A DNA stretch of 64,000 bases from Viridibacterium silvisoli (lineage in GTDB: Bacteria > Pseudomonadota > Gammaproteobacteria > Burkholderiales > Rhodocyclaceae), in contig NZ_JAYXHS010000003.1 in NCBI RefSeq assembly GCF_036017035.1, positions 663,853 through 727,852 on the forward strand, written 5' to 3'. Positions 61,601-64,000 of the stretch are shown in pieces. Numbering within the stretch: position 1 is the first letter of the stretch; the number at the start of each line of letters is the position of its first letter. The translations under genes and the position numbers were made by a program. The notes beneath the pieces were generated by a model, which was not told the origin of the DNA, did no database searches, and worked only from the letters and a program-made list of their open reading frames with translations.

Positions 61601-64000
61601 CTCGGACTACACCGGTGTGGTGAGTGTCACGATCCCGGCTGGTGCGACGACGGCCACCTTCAACCTCGCAACACTCGACGACGCTTTCGCCGATTCGGGC
61701 GAGACCATCATCGTGTCGCTCGGCTCGATCACGGGCGGCGGCTTCGAAGCCATCGCCGCCAATCCGTCCGGCAACAGTGTGACGACCACGATCAGTGATG
61801 AAGCCACACCGGATACGGTGCTGGTGAGCATCGCCGGTCCTGCAACGGTCACGGAAGGCAATGCAACCGGCAACTTCACCGTCTCGCTGGGTCAGGCCGC
61901 GGTCACGCCTGTCACCGTGAATTTGACTTACACGGGCACAGCCACGAACGGCACGGACTACACCGGCGTGGTGAGCGTCACCATCCCGGCTGGTGCGACC
62001 AACGCGACCTTCAATCTCTCGACGCTGGATGACGCGCTCGCCGATTCAGGCGAGACCATCATCGTCAGCCTGGGCAGCATCAGCGGTGGCGGCTTCGAAG
62101 CGATTGCAGCGAATCCATCCGCCAGCTCGGTCACCACCACCATCAGCGATGAAGCCACGCCGGACACGGTGCTGGTGAGCATTGCCGGTCCTGCTGCCGT
62201 GACCGAAGGAGCGACGACGGGTAACTACACGGTATCGCTGGGCCAGGCCGCGGCAACCGCGGTAACGGTGAATCTGACCTACACCGGAACGGCTTCGAAC
62301 GGCACGGACTACACCGGCGTGGTAAGCGTCACCATCCCGGCAGGTGCGACCAACGCGACCTTCAATCTCGCCACGCTCGACGATGCCTTCGCCGACTCCG
62401 GCGAGACCATCATCGTGAGCCTGGGCAGCATCAGCGGTGGTGGCTTCGAGGCCATCGCAGCGCACCCGACCAATAACAGAGTCACGACCACGATCAGCGA
62501 TGAAGCGACACCCGACACGGTGCTGGTCAGCATTGCAGGGCCAGCAACGGTCACGGAAGGCAATACAACCGGCAACTACACGGTGTCGCTCGCTCAGGCT
62601 GCGGTCACACCCGTGACGGTGAACCTGGCCTACACCGGCACCGCCACCAACGGTACGGACTACACAGGTGTCGTCAGCGTGACGATCCCGGCTGGCGCGA
62701 CGAGCACCACCTTCAATCTCGCCACACTCGACGATGCGCTCGCCGACTCCGGCGAGACCATCATCGTCTCGCTGGGTTCGATCAGCGGCGGTGGTTTCGA
62801 GGCGATTGCAGCCAACCCTGCGTCGAACTCCGTCACGACCACGATCAGCGATGAAGCCACACCTGACACGGTGCTGGTGAGCATCACCGGTCCATCGTCT
62901 GTCATCGAAGGTGCAGCCACGGGCAACTTCACCGTCTCGCTCGGCCAGGCTGCAGTCACGCCCGTCACGGTGAACCTCACCTACACGGGTACCGCTGCGA
63001 ACGGCGCGGACTACACCGGCGTCGTAAGCGTCACGATCCCGGCAGGTGCAAGCAGCGCGACTTTCAGTCTCGCGACCATCGACGATGCGCTGGCCGATTC
63101 CGGTGAAACCATCATCGTGTCGCTGGGCTCGATCAGCGGCGGCGGCTTCGAAGCCATCGCTGCGAATCCTTCGAGCAATAGCGTCACCACGACCATCTCC
63201 GACGAAGCTACTCCCGACACCGTGCTGGTCAGCATCACCGGCCCGGCAACGGTTGTCGAAGGTGTGGCAACGGGCAACTACACGGTCTCGCTGGGCCAGG
63301 CTGCAGTCACGCCGGTTACCGTGAATCTGACTTACACGGGCACTGCGTCGAACGGCACGGATTACACCGGTGTGGTGAGTGTCACCATCCCGGCTGGCGC
63401 GACGAATGCAACCTTCAATCTGGCGACGATCGATGACGCGCTGGCCGACTCTGGCGAAACCATCATCGTCTCGCTCGGTTCGATTTCCGGTGGCGGCTTC
63501 GAAGCCATCGCTGCGAATCCTTCGAGCAACAGCGTCACCACGACGATCAGCGACGAAGCGACGCCGGATACGGTGCTGGTGAGCATCGGTGGCCCGGCCA
63601 CGGTCACGGAAGGCAATACGACGACCAACTACACGATCACGCTCGGCCAGGCTGCGGTTACGCCTGTCACGGTGAATCTGACCTACACCGGTACCGCCAC
63701 GAATGGTGCGGATTACACCGGTGTCGTCAGCGTCACGGTGCCAGCGGGTGCGACCAGCGCGACTTTCACGATCCCGACCATCGACGATGCGCGCGCCGAC
63801 TCCGGCGAGACCATCATCGTCTCGCTGGGCTCGATCAGCGGCGGCGGTTTCGAAGCCATCGCCGCCAATCCGTCCGGCAATAGCGTGACGACGACGATCT
63901 CGGACGAGGCGACGCCTGACACGGTGCTGGTGAGCATCACCGGCCCATCGTCTGTCATCGAAGGCGCCGCCACGGGCAACTTCACGGTGAGCCTCGGTCA
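52677..64000 (+). CDS. Giant LapA-type repeat adhesin with retention module (3' end outside the window)
   Basis: Open frame running off the window edge, at least 3,774 codons. Residues 1-~140 are the retention module of LapA-family adhesins: TVQRIEGTAWRKLPDGQM, LKPGDHINPGDVIVTSHNGH, VIAALNAGQDPF, then DPAAAGLGGGG (dialanine LapG-type cleavage site at about residues 116-119) and DNGHSFVELLRIS. No signal peptide, as expected for type I secretion. From about residue 185 it is made of Calx-beta/cadherin-like beta-sandwich repeats of ~100, 103 and 117 residues. Start has GGAG upstream. The frame (same phase at 52677 and at 64000) is unbroken. The C-terminal secretion signal and RTX region must lie beyond the window. 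Product: biofilm adhesin held at the surface and released by LapG. Confidence 0.95.
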   Translation, partial: MAEMNNPQLQATVQRIEGTAWRKLPDGQMVVLKPGDHINPGDVIVTSHNGHVELARANGPVLDIGPDRTVLADQDVLGQAPADKSEAAILPLDSDAERVIAALNAGQDPFAAVDPAAAGLGGGGADNGHSFVELLRISEAVSLTGVTTGAPLEPADTFILPGNGDAVRSEEAPATPPAPPAPNVIALSTAAGSSVTEGGSIVYTVTASSPVVDRPLVVTLAVGNTSITVTIPVGASSASSAPVPVRADDAYAQADDTLTATITSASGGGFASYETGAPVTTVVRDDADATSLNLSATPSVSEGGSIVYTATLGNAAATPVTVTLSNGASITIAAGASSGSISVAAPGNDVYANGTTVSVTITGASGGGFENLAPTTAPAVTQITDTIDTTTVTLSAPGSALEGAGVVFTASVNNPVSGSPLVLTLSNGATITIPVGASSASSAPVVLRADDAYAQGTSNVPVSIVSHSGANFEALNTSSTTTVSVTDDSDATTVSLSATPSVAEGGSITYTATLTSAAASTVTVTLNNGATISIAAGSTTGSVSVAAPTDDVYVDAGSVSASISSATGGGFENLTVSSTPASTSITDTLDTVTASLSATPSVVEGAAITYTLSLPAVVTGSPVVATLSNGATITIPVGSSSGTTSVTAADNVYAGGGSASVTVSNLSGGNFENLVASSTPANTTVTDDSDTTTVSLSATPSVSEGGSIIYTATLTSAAATAVTVTLNTGTVITIAAGQLTGTATVAAQGDDVYVDGAPVSAFISTATGGGFENLVRDATPVTTNVTDTIDTVTATLTATASVVEGGSITYTLSLPANVTGSAVVATLSNGQTITIPVGSSSGTVSVPAGDNVYAGGGSASATISTLSGGNFENLVASSTPANTTITDDSDTTTVSLSATPSVAEGGSITYTATLTSAAATAVTVTLNTGTVITIAAGQTTGSAIVAAPGDDVYIDAGSVSAVISTATGGGFENLVRDTTPASTSITDTLDTTTVTLTAAASVVEGGSIVYSASLDHPVTGSPLVLTLSNGATITIPVGSSSASSAAVNVRADDAYAQGTVTLPAVSITAHSGGNFETLNTTSTVTTTVTDDSDVTTASISGPASVAESATANYTVSLSSPAGTSVTIQLVYSGTASNGSDFNGVTSVTIPAGASSQSFNISAITDGLAEGAESFTITLASPTGGNFENLVLAAAGAGGSVTTNIIDGDTSNVSLSATPTLTEAGGNITYTATLTQAPVSALTVTLSNGATINIAAGALTGSVNVPLAARDDAYVETDSVSATISSISGGGIGVAIDPTPATTTITDTIDTTTVTLSAPASVTEGGTITYTANVNNPVTGSPLVLTLSNGATITIPVGASSASSAPVNVRPDDALAQGSVATTVSITSYSGGNFEALNTSSTTTTTVSDDSDTTTVSLAATPSVSEGGSIIYTATLTSAAATAVTVTLNTGTVITIAAGQLTGTATVAAQGDDVYVDGAPVSAFISTATGGGFENLVRDATPVTTNVTDTIDTVTATLTATASVVEGGSITYTLSLPANVTGSAVVATLSNGQTITIPVGSSSGTVSVPAGDNVYAGGGSASATISTLSGGNFENLVASSTPANTTITDDSDTTTVSLSATPSVSEGGSITYTATLTSAAATAVTVTLNTGTVITIAAGQLTGTAIVAAQGDDVYVDGAPVSAFISTATGGGFENLVRDATPVTTNVTDTIDTVTATLTATASVVEGGSITYTLSLPANVTGSAVVATLSNGQTITIPVGSSSGTVSVPAGDNVYAGGGSASATISTISGGNFENLVASGTPANTTITDDSDVTTLSLSASPSVAEGGNITYTASLSNAAATALTVTLDNGATITIAAGALTGTVSVAAPTDDVYVDAGSVSAAITSTAGGGFESLSFNPAAVVTSITDTIDTTTVTLTQSTASVLEGASVTYTATVNNQVQGSPLVVTLSNGQSITIPVGATSASAPAYTPRADDFYTQGNGSVVVAITGTSGASFEALNTSSTVTTAITEDSDATTVTLTQSVASVTEGGAVTYTATVDHQVQGSPLVVTLSNGQSITIPVGATSASAPAYTPRADDFYVQGNGSVVVAITGTSGANFEALDTSSTVTTAITEDSDATTVTLTQSAASVVEGGAVTYTASVDHQVQGSPLVVTLSNGQTITIPVGASSASSAAYTPRADDVYVQGSGSVVVSITGTSGATFEALNTTSSVTTAITEDSDVTTVAITGASSVAEGASATYTLTLSSAAQSTPVTVTLSYSGTAANGTDFTGVTTVTIPAGSNSANFSIATIDDSLAEGAESFTITMTGASGGNFESLQIAGGAGSVTTSLIDNDGTPSLVVSDVTVAEDAGFAVFQVSLSNASATATTFSLGLAAGSATAGADYANSLEVSTNGGASWSAATSASIAAGGVGPVLVRVPVIDDAIADSGETFSLTATVTAGATANSAATGVATINDETTPDTVLVSIAGPAAVVEGLSTSNYTVSLGQAAITPITVNLTYTGTAANGTDYTGVVSVTIPAGASSATFSLATIDDALADSGETIVVSLGSITGGGFEAIAANPSSNSVTTTLSDEATPDTVLVSITGPASVIEGTATGNFTVSLGQTAATAVTVNLTYTGTATNGTDYSGVVSVTIPAGASSATFNLSTLDDALADSGETIVVSLGSITGGGFEAIAAHPTNNSVTTTINDEATPDTVLVSLTGPATVVEGNTTGNYTLSLGQAAATAVTVNLTYTGTAANGTDYTGVVSVTVPAGATSATFNLATIDDAFADSGETIIVSLGSISGGGFEAIAANPASNSVTTTISDEATPDTVLVSIGGPATVTEGNTTSNYTVTLGQAAVTPVTVNLTYTGTATNGADYTGVVSVTVPAGATTATFTIPTIDDARADSGETIIVTLGSISGGGFEAIAANPSGNSVTTTINDEAVPDTVLVSISGPASVVEGAATGNYTLTLGQAAFTPVTVNLTYTGTATNGSDYTGVVSVTIPAGATTATFNLATLDDAFADSGETIIVSLGSITGGGFEAIAANPSGNSVTTTISDEATPDTVLVSIAGPATVTEGNATGNFTVSLGQAAVTPVTVNLTYTGTATNGTDYTGVVSVTIPAGATNATFNLSTLDDALADSGETIIVSLGSISGGGFEAIAANPSASSVTTTISDEATPDTVLVSIAGPAAVTEGATTGNYTVSLGQAAATAVTVNLTYTGTASNGTDYTGVVSVTIPAGATNATFNLATLDDAFADSGETIIVSLGSISGGGFEAIAAHPTNNRVTTTISDEATPDTVLVSIAGPATVTEGNTTGNYTVSLAQAAVTPVTVNLAYTGTATNGTDYTGVVSVTIPAGATSTTFNLATLDDALADSGETIIVSLGSISGGGFEAIAANPASNSVTTTISDEATPDTVLVSITGPSSVIEGAATGNFTVSLGQAAVTPVTVNLTYTGTAANGADYTGVVSVTIPAGASSATFSLATIDDALADSGETIIVSLGSISGGGFEAIAANPSSNSVTTTISDEATPDTVLVSITGPATVVEGVATGNYTVSLGQAAVTPVTVNLTYTGTASNGTDYTGVVSVTIPAGATNATFNLATIDDALADSGETIIVSLGSISGGGFEAIAANPSSNSVTTTISDEATPDTVLVSIGGPATVTEGNTTTNYTITLGQAAVTPVTVNLTYTGTATNGADYTGVVSVTVPAGATSATFTIPTIDDARADSGETIIVSLGSISGGGFEAIAANPSGNSVTTTISDEATPDTVLVSITGPSSVIEGAATGNFTVSLG
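54750..58112 (+). repeat. Near-identical 600-base (200-aa) double modules in the adhesin
   Basis: Two alternating ~100-residue sandwich modules make a 600-base unit. Copies at 54750-55349, 56913-57512 and 57513-58112 are almost identical at DNA level over their whole length; further diverged units (54150, 55350, 58113) keep the 600-base phase. Typical motifs are SVSEGGSI-YTATLTSAAAT, FENLVRDATPVTTNVTDTIDT and AGDNVYAGGGSASATISTL. Confidence 0.9.
58413..59339 (+). repeat. Three 309-base (103-aa) tandem modules in the adhesin
   Basis: Units start at 58413, 58722 and 59031, each beginning T-T-V-T-L-T-Q-S and containing HQVQGSPLVVTLSNGQ-like sequence and APAYTPRADDFY. They form a block between the 200-aa units and the later 117-aa array. 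Confidence 0.85.
60051..64000 (+). repeat. 351-base (117-aa) tandem array in the adhesin
   Basis: Eleven complete units start at 60051 and every 351 bases to 63561, and a twelfth starts at 63912 and is cut by the window. Each unit begins TPDTVLVSI-GPA and holds NLTYTGTA-NG-DYTGVVSVT, DDA-ADSGETI and GSI-GGGFEAIAANPSS, a Calx-beta-like pattern. Period is constant with no indels seen. Confidence 0.93.

Noticed and set aside
60203..63985. Row of ~88-codon minus-strand frames at 351-base spacing that look like a gene family
   Set aside because: They are the complement of the 117-residue tandem units of the adhesin; spacing equals the repeat period.

Overview
The window is high-GC DNA from a Gram-negative bacterium, most likely a betaproteobacterium of the Rhodocyclales/Burkholderiales type. 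The evidence is an Lnt, an LspA and a TonB/ExbBD system (outer membrane), a pilS-pilR pair next to a PP0621-type gene, a YbiB/TrpD2 protein, a PEP-CTERM protein and a rhomboid protease. The genus cannot be fixed from sequence reading alone; the heavy pectinase load would suit a plant-associated or plant-debris freshwater/soil organism. No rRNA, tRNA, insertion sequence, integrase or CRISPR array was found.

Layout. (1) 1-4.97 kb: iron acquisition run on the + strand: siderophore receptor, PiuC/YbiX hydroxylase, tonB, exbB, exbD, then a clear terminator. (2) 5-10 kb: pyrF, a secreted alpha/beta hydrolase, a MarR regulator with its DHA2 drug exporter, and two small tandem genes behind a strong Fur box. 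(3) 10-20.7 kb: lnt, pilR/pilS/PP0621, a LEA2 lipoprotein, ybiB, an orphan ParA, a PEP-CTERM protein, a small outer-membrane barrel, a small secreted protein and a rhomboid protease. (4) 20.8-22 kb: oligogalacturonate lyase. (5) 22-27.8 kb: housekeeping operon ribF-ileS-lspA-fkpB-ispH with stop/start overlaps, ended by a terminator. (6) 27.8-41 kb: a HAD phosphatase and then a minus-strand pectin depolymerisation cluster: three CE8 pectin methylesterases, one PL1 and three PL3 pectate lyases, and two discoidin (F5/8 type C) proteins. Seven of these carry a short N-terminal cysteine module, six of them with poly-Ser tracts or linkers and one with a (Thr-Pro)27 linker. (7) 41.1-45 kb: an MsbA-like ABC exporter divergent from a PMT/ArnT-type membrane glycosyltransferase. 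(8) 45.2-64 kb: an adhesin locus: a small TrpB-like protein, a LapB-type type I secretion ABC ATPase, a LapC/HlyD adaptor, a LuxR-type regulator, an OsmC-YcaO fusion, and a giant LapA-type adhesin still open at the window edge (more than 3,770 codons).

How they work together. The pectin enzymes form a plausible extracellular route: methylesterases expose polygalacturonate, PL1/PL3 lyases cut it, and Ogl cleaves the unsaturated oligomers in the cell; the transporter and the downstream KDG pathway are not in view. The adhesin has an N-terminal retention module with a dialanine LapG-type site, so it is expected to be held at the cell surface and released by a LapD/LapG circuit encoded elsewhere.

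The best candidates for new biology are the Fur-controlled tandem pair of small Cys-containing paralogues at 9.4-10.0 kb, the shared cysteine module of the pectinase cluster, and the multi-level repeat expansion of the adhesin. No wholly unprecedented system was proven.
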